Origin: Streptomyces tuirus
GTDB taxonomy: Bacteria > Actinomycetota > Actinomycetes > Streptomycetales > Streptomycetaceae
Assembly: GCF_014701095.1 (NCBI RefSeq)
Contig: NZ_AP023439.1
Coordinates: 6,250,001-6,314,000 of the forward strand
Direction of reading: 5' to 3'
Length of the DNA stretch: 64,000 nucleotides
Each line of letters begins with the position of its first letter. The first letter of the stretch is position 1. Of the stretch, positions 1 through 6,643 are shown in pieces. Made by a program: the position numbers and the translations under genes. The notes beneath the pieces are model-generated. The model worked only from the letters and a program-made list of their open reading frames with translations, made no database searches and was not told the DNA's origin.

Positions 1-340
1 CCCGGTCCACGTCCGCGAGCGACAGGGTGTCCAGCGGACCGAGCACCCCCACACCGGCGTTGTTGACCAGGATGTCGAGCCTGCCCAGCGCCTCCGCCGC
101 CGCGTCCACCAGCTCGGCCGCCTCCGTGGCGTCGCCCGTGTCCGCGCGCAGCGCGACCGCCCGGCGCCCCAGCGCCTCCACGGCCCGCACCACGTCCTCG
201 GCCGCCTCCTTGCCGTTCACATGGCCGACGGCCACGTCCGCGCCCTCCCGCGCCAGCCGCACCGCCGCCGCCGCGCCGATGCCACGGCTCCCGCCGGTCA
301 CGAGCGCCACCTTGCCGTCCAGAGTTCCCTGAGAAGTCAT
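1..340 (-). CDS. SDR family oxidoreductase, N-terminal part (cut by window edge)
   Basis: The first about 113 residues of a short-chain dehydrogenase/reductase are visible, beginning MTSQGTLDGKVALVTGG. The Rossmann cofactor motif TGGSRGIG lies near residue 16, and the NNAG motif that stabilises the central sheet near residue 94. The Tyr-Lys catalytic pair would lie beyond base 1. The residue after the second strand is His (GHVNG) in a context that does not settle NADH against NADPH. The substrate cannot be inferred. The gene is divergent from the AIM24 gene, with about 60 bp between the starts. SDR membership is firm; anything more specific is not supported. Confidence 0.93.
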   Translation of the reverse strand, partial: MTSQGTLDGKVALVTGGSRGIGAAAAVRLAREGADVAVGHVNGKEAAEDVVRAVEALGRRAVALRADTGDATEAAELVDAAAEALGRLDILVNNAGVGVLGPLDTLSLADVDR

Positions 341-401
341 GGGTCCATCCCAGCGGCCGCACGGCACCGGCGCTGGCGAGGAACGGACGTCGACGTCCCA
401 C

Positions 402-1265
402 ATGCGGAACCTTTCCCTCCCCTTCCCGCGTTCTCCGGACGTGACCCTTCAGCAAGAGATCGTCGGCAACGCCATGCAGATGGCGGTCGTGAGCCTGCAG
501 CCCGGCCAGACGGTGTACTGCGAGGCCGGAAAGTTCCTGTTCAAGACCACGAACGTGACCATGGAGACCCGCCTGGGCGGCCCGTCGGGCGGGGGCGGGC
601 GGCAGTCGCAGCCCGGGGGCGGTGGCCCGGGCGGCATGGGCGGGCTGCTGCGTCAGGCCATGGGCACGGCCATGCAGGCCGGCCAGCGCGCCCTCGCGGG
701 GGAGTCGCTGGCGTTCCAGTACTTCACCACCCAGGGCGGCGAGGGCACCGTCGGCTTCGCGGGCGTGCTCCCCGGGGAGATGCGCGCGCTGGAACTGGAC
801 GGCACGCGCGCGTGGTTCGCCGAGAAGGACGCCTTCGTGGCCGCGGAGTCCACCGTCGACTTCGGCATCGCCTTCCAGGGCGGCCGTACCGGCCGGAGCG
901 GCGGCGAGGGCTTCGTCCTGGAGAAGTTCACCGGACGCGGCACGGTGATCATCGCCGGGGCGGGCAACTTCATCGACCTGAACCCGGCCGACTTCGGCGG
1001 CCGCGTCGAGGTCGACACGGGGTGCGTCGTGGCCTTCGAGGAGGGAATTCAGTACGGCGTCCAGCGCGTCGGCGGCCTCAACCGCCAGGGCGTGATGAAC
1101 GCGGTCTTCGGCGGCGAGGGCCTGTCCCTGGCCACCCTGGAGGGCAACGGCCGCGTGATCCTGCAGTCCCTCACCATCGAGAGCCTCGCGAACGCCCTGA
1201 GGAAGGCCCAGGGCGGCGACAAGCAGGGCCCGACGGGCGGGCTGTTCTCCACGAACGCCCAGTGA
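402..1265 (+). CDS. AIM24/TIGR00266-family protein
   Basis: A 287-residue protein with the beta-rich AIM24 (TIGR00266) fold: the segments GQTVYCEAGKFLFKTTNVTMET and, in the second half, TGRGTVIIAGAGNFIDL are typical of the family. Members are widespread in actinobacteria, and their molecular role is not established; yeast AIM24 is mitochondrial. A Gly-rich insertion (about residues 58-80) interrupts the first beta domain and is probably a loop. The reading frame is open upstream to an ATG at 339, which would overlap the divergent SDR start. I chose the ATG at 402; a GTG at 441 (TLQQEIVGN) is also credible, since no ribosome binding site decides the matter. Its neighbours say nothing about function. 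Confidence 0.8.
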   Translation: MRNLSLPFPRSPDVTLQQEIVGNAMQMAVVSLQPGQTVYCEAGKFLFKTTNVTMETRLGGPSGGGGRQSQPGGGGPGGMGGLLRQAMGTAMQAGQRALAGESLAFQYFTTQGGEGTVGFAGVLPGEMRALELDGTRAWFAEKDAFVAAESTVDFGIAFQGGRTGRSGGEGFVLEKFTGRGTVIIAGAGNFIDLNPADFGGRVEVDTGCVVAFEEGIQYGVQRVGGLNRQGVMNAVFGGEGLSLATLEGNGRVILQSLTIESLANALRKAQGGDKQGPTGGLFSTNAQ

Positions 1266-1354
1266 GCGGGCGTCCGGGCCGGCGACGAGTTGCGGGTGCC
1301 GGCGGGGTCTGACGTGATGGCATCAGGCACCGCACCAGGAAGCAGGCACCCGCC

Positions 1355-1981
1355 ATGGGCAAGCTCGTCTCCACCCTCTTCGTCACCCTCGACGGCGTCT
1401 ACCAGGCCCCCGGCGGGCCGCAGGAGGACACCCGCGGGGGCTTCACCCACGGCGGCTGGAGCTTTCCGTACGCCGACGAGGACTTCGGCCGGTTCATGAG
1501 CGAGGTCTTCACCCGCCCGGGCGCCTTCCTGCTCGGCCGCCGTACGTACGACATCTTCGCCACCTACTGGCCCAAGGTGACCGACCCCGCGGATCCGATC
1601 GCCGGCCCGCTCAACTCCCTGCCGAAGTACGTGCCTTCCTCGACCCTGACGGACCCGGGCTGGGCGGGCACGACCGTGCTCTCCGGCGACCTCCGCGAGG
1701 AGGTCACCGCGGTGAAGGAGCGCACCGACGGCGAGGTCCAGGTGCACGGCAGCGGCGCCCTCGTCCGGTCCCTGCTGGCGCTCGACCTCGTGGACACCCT
1801 GCACCTGCTGACCTTCCCGGTCGTGCTCGGCTCCGGGTTCCGGCTGTTCCCGGAGGGCGCCGTACCGACCGCGTTCGAGCACACCGGCGGGAGCGTCACC
1901 GGCGGGGGCGTCTCGATCCAGACGTACGACCCGAAAGGCCGCCCGGAGTACGGCGAGTTCGGTCTGCCGGAAGGCGCGTGA
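1355..1981 (+). CDS. Dihydrofolate reductase-fold (RibD C-terminal-like) family protein
   Basis: A 208-residue protein of the RibD C-terminal/dihydrofolate-reductase-like superfamily. It begins MGKLVSTLFVTLDGVYQAPGG, has the family turn LLGRRTYDIFATYWP near residue 61 and the nucleotide-binding stretch VHGSGALVRSLL near residue 129, followed by PVVLGSGFRLF. Single-domain members bind NADPH and are usually annotated as deaminase/reductase or DHFR family protein without a proven substrate. The gene stands alone, with about 90 bp on its 5' side and no operon partner. It is not a classical FolA: the folate-binding acidic residue context is missing. Confidence 0.88.
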   Translation: MGKLVSTLFVTLDGVYQAPGGPQEDTRGGFTHGGWSFPYADEDFGRFMSEVFTRPGAFLLGRRTYDIFATYWPKVTDPADPIAGPLNSLPKYVPSSTLTDPGWAGTTVLSGDLREEVTAVKERTDGEVQVHGSGALVRSLLALDLVDTLHLLTFPVVLGSGFRLFPEGAVPTAFEHTGGSVTGGGVSIQTYDPKGRPEYGEFGLPEGA

Positions 1982-2088
1982 GGGCGCCGCGGGGTCGGTG
2001 AACTTCCCGCGAAATCACGGGGCTTCACAGGAAATTCTCCCGGCTTGTCATTGACATGCCAGCGTCTACGCGCGTCATCATGAGCGTC

Positions 2089-2484
2089 ATGAATTTCCCC
2101 CCACGCGCCTCGCGGCTCGGCGCAGCAGCCGCCCTTCTGTCCGCTCTCCTCGTCGGCGGAACCGTCTCCGCCACCACGGCCGACGCCGCCCCCACCGCCG
2201 TCGGCGACATCTGCTACAGCAACCTGCCGTCCCAGGCCCACGACACGCTCGACCTGATCGAGCAGGGCGGCCCCTACCCGTTCGACCAGGACGGCACCGT
2301 CTTCCAGAACCGGGAAGGCATCCTGCCCAGCCGGTCCTCCGGCTACTACCACGAGTACACGGTCATCACCCCGGGCTCCTCCAACCGCGGTGCGCGGCGC
2401 ATCGTCACCGGTGAGCAGAACCAGGAGGACTACTACACGGCCGACCACTACGAGTCGTTCGACCTGGTGGACTACGGCTGCTGA
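2089..2484 (+). CDS. Secreted guanyl-specific ribonuclease (RNase Sa family)
   Basis: A 131-residue preprotein: an Arg-containing n-region, a hydrophobic core (LGAAAALLSALLVGG) and an AxA cleavage site (ADA/AP) precede a mature domain of about 97 residues, closely similar to Streptomyces RNase Sa. The catalytic set is intact: Glu in YYHEYTV, two Arg in RGARRIV, and His in ADHYESF. The disulphide pair is present as ICYS near the N-terminus and the terminal Cys. RNase Sa enzymes cleave single-stranded RNA after G outside the cell and are normally held in check by a barstar-like inhibitor; no inhibitor gene is adjacent. In-frame ATGs at 2056 and 2080 also exist; 2089 gives the most normal signal peptide. 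A strong hairpin follows the stop codon. Confidence 0.95.
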   Translation: MNFPPRASRLGAAAALLSALLVGGTVSATTADAAPTAVGDICYSNLPSQAHDTLDLIEQGGPYPFDQDGTVFQNREGILPSRSSGYYHEYTVITPGSSNRGARRIVTGEQNQEDYYTADHYESFDLVDYGC

Positions 2485-2501
2485 TCTCGACGGGACAGCG
2501 G

Positions 2502-2538
2502 GCCGGACGTCCGTCGGCGTCTCAGACGGACTTCCGGC
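2502..2538 (+). terminator. Hairpin after the ribonuclease gene
   Basis: Two 14-base arms (2502-2515 and 2525-2538) pair with a single mismatch around a 9-base loop, starting 17 bases after the RNase stop. There is no U run, which is usual for Streptomyces terminators. It probably ends the RNase transcript. Confidence 0.7.
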
Positions 2539-2661
2539 TCCCCGGCCCCCGCGAACAGGGGCCATGTCCAGCGGCCGAGGCCGCATCGAAAGTCCGCGGT
2601 GGTACGACTTCGGTCGACGATCCCGCGGTCACCCGCCGGCTGATGCGGCACGCCGTCGGCA

Positions 2662-2775
2662 CCTGACCGCCGGGATCCGGCGTCGGGAGACCGTGGGCCC
2701 CTGACCGCCGGGGTCTGGCCTCAGGGGACCGTGGGCGCCTGACCGCCGGGGTCCGGTCTCAGGGGACCGTGGGCG
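2662..2775. repeat. Three tandem 38-bp repeats at the 3' end of the Gfo/Idh gene
   Basis: Units begin at 2662, 2700 and 2738, each opening with CCTGACCGCCGGG and closing with ACCGTGGGC. The third unit holds the last codons and stop of the dehydrogenase on the minus strand (PTVP, then TGA at 2761-2759); the other two lie downstream. This looks like slippage amplification of the gene's own 3' end. The rest of the 2485-2758 gap contains only the RNase hairpin; no other gene is seen. Confidence 0.9.
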
Positions 2776-3781
2776 GGGAGCCGCCGGCGATCTCCGCGAG
2801 GTGCACCGGCCTGCGCTGCCGCCGCGACAGCTCGCACGCCTCGGCGATCCGCAGTGCCTGCAGCGCCTCGCGCCCGTCGCAGGGGTTGGCCCGCTCGCCC
2901 CGGACGACCTCGACGAACGCGTTCAGCTCCGCCTCGTAGGCCGGGCCGAACCGCTCCAGGAAACCCGTCCACGGCTTGTCGGCGGCGGGCGGCCCGGTCG
3001 GCTCGGTGGACGCGATCGGCGTACGGTCGTCCAGGCCGACCACGATCTGGTCGCGCTCCCCGGCGAGCTCCATGCGCACGTCGTAGCCGGCCCCGTTCAT
3101 CCGGGTCGCGGTGAGCGTGGCGAGCGTGCCGTCGTCCAGGGTGAGCAGCGCCGCCGCGGTGTCGACGTCGCCCGCCTCGCGGAACATCCGGGGACCGGCG
3201 TCGGACCCGGCCGCGTAGACGTCCGTGACCTCCCCGCCGGTCACCCAGCGCAGCACGTCGAAGTCGTGGATCAGCGTGTCCCGGTACAGGCCGCCGGACA
3301 GCGGCAGCCACGCGGCGTCCGGCGGCGCCTGGTCGCTGGTCAGGGCCCGCACGGTGTGCAGCCGCCCCAGCCGGCCGGACCGCACGGCCTCGCGCGCACC
3401 CGTGTAGCCCGCGTCGAAGCGGCGCTGGAAGCCCATCTGGAGCACCGTCCCGGCCGCCTCGACCTCGGCGATCGCCGCCAGGGACCCCGGCAGATCCAGC
3501 GCGATGGGCTTCTCGCAGAACACCGGCAGACCCGAGCGTGCTGCCCGACCGATCAGTTCGGCGTGGGCCGACGTCGCCGTCGTGATCACCACGGCGTCGA
3601 CGCCCCAGCGGAAGATCTCCTCCACGCCGGGCGCCGCCGTCTCGCCCAGCCGGTGCGCCAGTTCCTGGGCCCGGGCGGTGTCCGCGTCCGTGAGGATCAG
3701 GGAGCCGACGTCGCGATGACGGCTGAGCGTGTTCGCGTGGATGGTGCCGATGCGGCCCGTACCGATGACGCCGATGCGCAT
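2759..3781 (-). CDS. Gfo/Idh/MocA family oxidoreductase (inositol 2-dehydrogenase-like)
   Basis: A 340-residue NAD(P)-dependent dehydrogenase. The Rossmann motif GVIGTGRIGTIHANTL is at the N-terminus, the catalytic EKP motif (CEKPIALD) near residue 93, and the GGLYRDTLIHDFD helix near residue 167 carries the conserved Asp and His of the family. It resembles myo-inositol or scyllo-inositol 2-dehydrogenases (IolG type), but the substrate is not decided by sequence. The ATG at 3781 is preferred: upstream there is TTGACA (3816-3811), a 17-bp gap, CACTTT (3793-3788), then 6 bases to the A of ATG, which predicts a leaderless message. An upstream in-frame ATG (3823) would overlap the promoter. It is divergent from a UTRA-GntR regulator that probably controls it. 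Confidence 0.9.
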   Translation of the reverse strand: MRIGVIGTGRIGTIHANTLSRHRDVGSLILTDADTARAQELAHRLGETAAPGVEEIFRWGVDAVVITTATSAHAELIGRAARSGLPVFCEKPIALDLPGSLAAIAEVEAAGTVLQMGFQRRFDAGYTGAREAVRSGRLGRLHTVRALTSDQAPPDAAWLPLSGGLYRDTLIHDFDVLRWVTGGEVTDVYAAGSDAGPRMFREAGDVDTAAALLTLDDGTLATLTATRMNGAGYDVRMELAGERDQIVVGLDDRTPIASTEPTGPPAADKPWTGFLERFGPAYEAELNAFVEVVRGERANPCDGREALQALRIAEACELSRRQRRPVHLAEIAGGSPPTVP

Positions 3782-3787
3782 GGAAAC

Positions 3788-3876
3788 AAAGTGCGTGCAC
3801 AGCTCGCCGCTGTCAATCTTCATGTCCGGACAATCTGACTACACGACTTCCCGTCAACAACGCACGGAGCTACGCT
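3788..3876. promoter_or_regulatory. Divergent promoters and TGTCCGGACA palindrome between Gfo/Idh and GntR genes
   Basis: On the minus strand TTGACA (3816-3811), 17 bp, CACTTT (3793-3788) and 6 bp lead to the dehydrogenase ATG. On the plus strand TACGCT (3871-3876) ends 6 bases before the GntR GTG, so both messages may be leaderless. A perfect 10-bp palindrome, TGTCCGGACA, lies at 3823-3832. Its GT..AC symmetry resembles HutC/UTRA-type GntR operators, so autoregulation is likely but inferred. Confidence 0.6.
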
Positions 3877-3882
3877 CGGCCC

Positions 3883-4647
3883 GTGCCGAAACCAGAAGTG
3901 GACCCGACCGTGCAGCTGGAGCTGAGCGTGGACCGCAGCTCTCCCGTGCCGTTGTACTTCCAGCTGTCCCAGCAGCTGGAGGCCGCGATCGAGCACGGCA
4001 CGCTGACCCCCGGCAGCCTGCTGGGCAACGAGATCGAGCTCGCCGCCCGGCTCGGTCTGTCCCGGCCGACCGTCCGCCAGGCGATCCAGTCGCTCGTCGA
4101 CAAGGGCCTCCTCGTGCGCCGCCGCGGCGTGGGCACCCAGGTCGTGCACAGCCAGGTCAAACGCCCGCTGGAGCTCAGCAGCCTCTACGACGACCTGGAG
4201 GCGGCGGGCCAGCGCCCGGCCACCAGGGTCCTGGTCAACAAGCTCGTCCCCGCCTCCGCCGAGGTCGCCGCCGCGCTCGGCGTCGCCGAGGACAGCGACG
4301 TCCACCGCGTCGAGCGCCTCCGCCTCGCCCACGGCGAGCCCATGGCCTACCTCTGCAACTTCCTGCCCCCCGGTCTCATCGACCTCGACACGGACCAGCT
4401 GGAGACGACCGGCCTCTACCGCCTGATGCGGTCGGCGGGCATCACCCTGCACAGCGCCCGCCAGTCGATCGGCGCCCGGGCGGCGACGACGGAGGAGGCG
4501 GAGCGCCTGGCGGAGGAGGCGGGGGCCCCGCTGCTGACCATGCAGCGGGTGACGTTCGACGACACGGGCCGAGCAGTGGAATACGGCACACACACCTACC
4601 GCCCGACGCGCTATTCGTTCGAGTTCCAGCTGCTCGTCCGGACGTGA
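3883..4647 (+). CDS. GntR family transcriptional regulator with UTRA domain
   Basis: A 254-residue regulator. Residues about 18-85 form the winged helix-turn-helix (PLYFQLSQQLEAAIEHG, then LSRPTVRQAIQSLVDKGLL). Residues about 100-250 form a UTRA effector domain, ending with the GRAVEYGTHTYRPTRYSFEF pattern typical of the HutC subfamily. UTRA domains bind small ligands such as sugars or sugar phosphates. The divergent Gfo/Idh dehydrogenase and the downstream ROK kinase suggest control of a polyol or sugar pathway. The GTG start at 3883 has no ribosome binding site but sits 6 bases after a TACGCT -10 box, consistent with a leaderless message. Confidence 0.93.
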   Translation: MPKPEVDPTVQLELSVDRSSPVPLYFQLSQQLEAAIEHGTLTPGSLLGNEIELAARLGLSRPTVRQAIQSLVDKGLLVRRRGVGTQVVHSQVKRPLELSSLYDDLEAAGQRPATRVLVNKLVPASAEVAAALGVAEDSDVHRVERLRLAHGEPMAYLCNFLPPGLIDLDTDQLETTGLYRLMRSAGITLHSARQSIGARAATTEEAERLAEEAGAPLLTMQRVTFDDTGRAVEYGTHTYRPTRYSFEFQLLVRT

Positions 4648-4660
4648 CGGTCATGCTGCT

Positions 4661-4712
4661 GAGGGGCGCGGGGCTGTACTGATCTGCGGCTCCGCCGCGG
4701 GGCGCGACAAGC
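4661..4712. repeat. Dispersed intergenic palindromic element, copy 1
   Basis: Immediately after the GntR stop the sequence runs GAGGGGCGCGGGG, then a TGCGGC/GCCGCG hairpin around TCC, then GGGCGCGACAAGCC. The same arrangement returns at 33613-33677 after another stop codon. From memory it resembles a common repeated element found after Streptomyces genes, and it may act as a terminator. Confidence 0.6.
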
Positions 4713-4793
4713 CCCCACCGGCCCGCACGCGGCGATGATCCGCACCCCCCTGTGCTCCGCACCGTTGCGTCCCGTGAGGCAGAATCGGGCGCG

Positions 4794-5942
4794 ATGAGCA
4801 CCTACCGCGACTTCACCGCCCCCATCGGCTCCCGCCGTGCCACCGTGCTCCGCACCGTCGGCACCCGGGAGCGCCGCTCGCACCTGACGGCCCCCCGCGT
4901 GCCCACGGTCGGCATCGACATCGGCGGTACGAAGGTGATGGCGGGCGTCGTCGACGCCGACGGCAACATCCTGGAGATGCTCCGCACGGAGACCCCGGAC
5001 AAGTCCAAGAGCCCCAAGGTCGTCGAGGACACCATCGCCGAGCTGGTCCTGGACCTCTCCGACCGGCACGACGTGCACGCCGTCGGCATCGGGGCGGCCG
5101 GCTGGGTGGACGCCGACCGCAACCGCGTGCTGTTCGCCCCCCACCTGTCCTGGCGCAACGAACCGCTCCGCGACCGCCTCTCGGGCCGGCTCTCCGTCCC
5201 GGTCCTCGTGGACAACGACGCCAACACCGCCGCCTGGGCCGAGTGGCGCTTCGGCGCCGGCCGCGGCGAGGACCACCTCGTCATGATCACCCTCGGTACC
5301 GGAATCGGCGGCGCGATCCTGGAGGACGGCCAGGTCAAGCGCGGCAAGTACGGCGTCGCCGGCGAGTTCGGCCACATGCAGGTCGTGCCCGGCGGCCACC
5401 GCTGCCCGTGCGGCAACCGCGGCTGCTGGGAGCAGTACAGCTCCGGCAACGCCCTGGTCCGCGAGGCCCGCGAGCTGGCCGCCGCCGACTCGCCGGTCGC
5501 GTACGGGATCATCGAGCACGTCAAGGGCAGCATCGGTGACATCACCGGCCCGATGATCACCGAGCTGGCCCGCGACGGCGACGCCATGTGCATCGAACTG
5601 CTCCAGGACATCGGCCAGTGGCTCGGCGTCGGCATCGCCAACCTCGCCGCCGCCCTCGACCCCTCCTGCTTCGTGATCGGCGGCGGTGTCTCGGCCGCGG
5701 ACGACCTGCTGATCGGCCCCGCCCGGGACGCCTTCAAGCGGCACCTCACCGGCCGTGGCTACCGGCCCGAGGCCCGCATCGTCCGGGCCCAGCTCGGCCC
5801 CGAGGCCGGCATGGTCGGCGCCGCCGACCTCGCCCGGCTGGTCGCCCGCCGCTTCCGCCGCGCCAAGCGCCGCCGGGTGGAGCGCTACGAGCGCTACGAG
5901 CGGTACACGCAGTCGCTGCGCAGTACCCAGGAGACGTCGTGA
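4794..5942 (+). CDS. ROK family sugar kinase (glucokinase-like)
   Basis: A 382-residue ROK kinase. The phosphate-binding motif DIGGTK is at residues 42-47, after an N-terminal extension of about 35 residues absent from Streptomyces GlkA. The catalytic Asp is in LVDNDANTAAW, and the zinc-binding signature CPCGNRGCWEQY lies near residue 205. The C-terminus adds a basic tail with an ERYERYERY repeat. It should phosphorylate glucose or a related hexose in the cytoplasm, but it is a paralogue of GlkA rather than GlkA itself. The ATG at 4794 is chosen over an upstream one because MSTYRDF follows the intergenic element cleanly. Its stop overlaps the GTG of the next gene by four bases (GTGA), so the two are translationally coupled. 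Confidence 0.92.
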   Translation: MSTYRDFTAPIGSRRATVLRTVGTRERRSHLTAPRVPTVGIDIGGTKVMAGVVDADGNILEMLRTETPDKSKSPKVVEDTIAELVLDLSDRHDVHAVGIGAAGWVDADRNRVLFAPHLSWRNEPLRDRLSGRLSVPVLVDNDANTAAWAEWRFGAGRGEDHLVMITLGTGIGGAILEDGQVKRGKYGVAGEFGHMQVVPGGHRCPCGNRGCWEQYSSGNALVREARELAAADSPVAYGIIEHVKGSIGDITGPMITELARDGDAMCIELLQDIGQWLGVGIANLAAALDPSCFVIGGGVSAADDLLIGPARDAFKRHLTGRGYRPEARIVRAQLGPEAGMVGAADLARLVARRFRRAKRRRVERYERYERYTQSLRSTQETS

Positions 5943-6520
5943 CCGCCTCCCTGCCCCACCAGGGCCCCCGGCCCGACGAGCCGGACCGTCCGGCCGAGGA
6001 CCGCCGCCACATGATCCGCCGCAGGTCCCTCACCCTGCTGATCATCGTGCTGCTCATCGGCATCCCGGCCGGCTACCTGGTGATCTCCGCGAATCAGAGC
6101 CGCGACAGCGGCAAGGACAAGGAGGCGAAGTACTCGGCGACCGGCCTGACCGAGGGCTGGCCCTCCAAGCTCCAGCGCCGGATCTACCAGGTGCCCGTCC
6201 CGCACCCGGCCTGGCACGTGGCGTACTACGAGACCAACAACTGGAAGACCAGCCGCCTCTACACCCAGTTCGAGACCAACGCGGCCGGCCTGGACGCCTA
6301 CCTGACCGGCCTGGGCGTGACCCGCAAGGATCTGAAGCAGGGCCACATCACCATCGGCGCCCGCGACCGGAAGATCACCGGCTGGAAGTTCGCCACGAAC
6401 GATTCCTGGTACGGCTTCGTCCACCGGCAGAAGAACCCGGCACCCACCCACGACGTGGTCGTGGACCTGTCCAACCCGGCGTACCCGTGGGTGTACGTCG
6501 TGGGCCGGACCGTGCCGTGA
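5939..6520 (+). CDS. Small membrane-anchored protein of unknown function
   Basis: A 193-residue protein with a short cytoplasmic N-terminus, one membrane segment (SLTLLIIVLLIGIPAGYLVI, about residues 27-46) and an extracellular domain of about 145 residues rich in Tyr and Trp (VPHPAWHVAYYETNNWKTSR). No known domain is recognised. The GTG start at 5939 overlaps the kinase stop (GTGA), so it is co-translated with the ROK kinase. The pairing may reflect a sensor or accessory role, but that is only context. There is no lipobox, so it is a bitopic membrane protein and not a lipoprotein. Confidence 0.85.
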   Translation: MTASLPHQGPRPDEPDRPAEDRRHMIRRRSLTLLIIVLLIGIPAGYLVISANQSRDSGKDKEAKYSATGLTEGWPSKLQRRIYQVPVPHPAWHVAYYETNNWKTSRLYTQFETNAAGLDAYLTGLGVTRKDLKQGHITIGARDRKITGWKFATNDSWYGFVHRQKNPAPTHDVVVDLSNPAYPWVYVVGRTVP

Positions 6521-6575
6521 TGCCGTGACGCCGCGGAGATCCGCCAGAGGCCCCCAGGCCCGCCGCCGGGGCCGA

Positions 6576-6598
6576 TTGTCAGACCCCGCCCGTAGAGT
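6576..6598 (+). promoter_or_regulatory. RecA-NDp (PafBC-type) DNA-damage promoter for the SNF2 helicase
   Basis: TTGTCAGAC (6576-6584), 8 bases, then TAGAGT (6593-6598). This matches the actinobacterial RecA-independent damage promoter TTGTCRGTG-N8-TANNNT in spacing and at nearly all positions. Transcription would start near 6605, leaving a leader of about 40 bases that contains the GGAGG site. Confidence 0.7.
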
Positions 6599-6643
6599 CG
6601 GAGACAACTGATCCGACACGCGGGGCGGGAGGTGGCAGGACGT

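Noticed and set aside
2051..2080. TTGACA at 2051-2056 as promoter of the ribonuclease
   Set aside because: No acceptable -10 box lies 16-18 bases downstream before the start codon.
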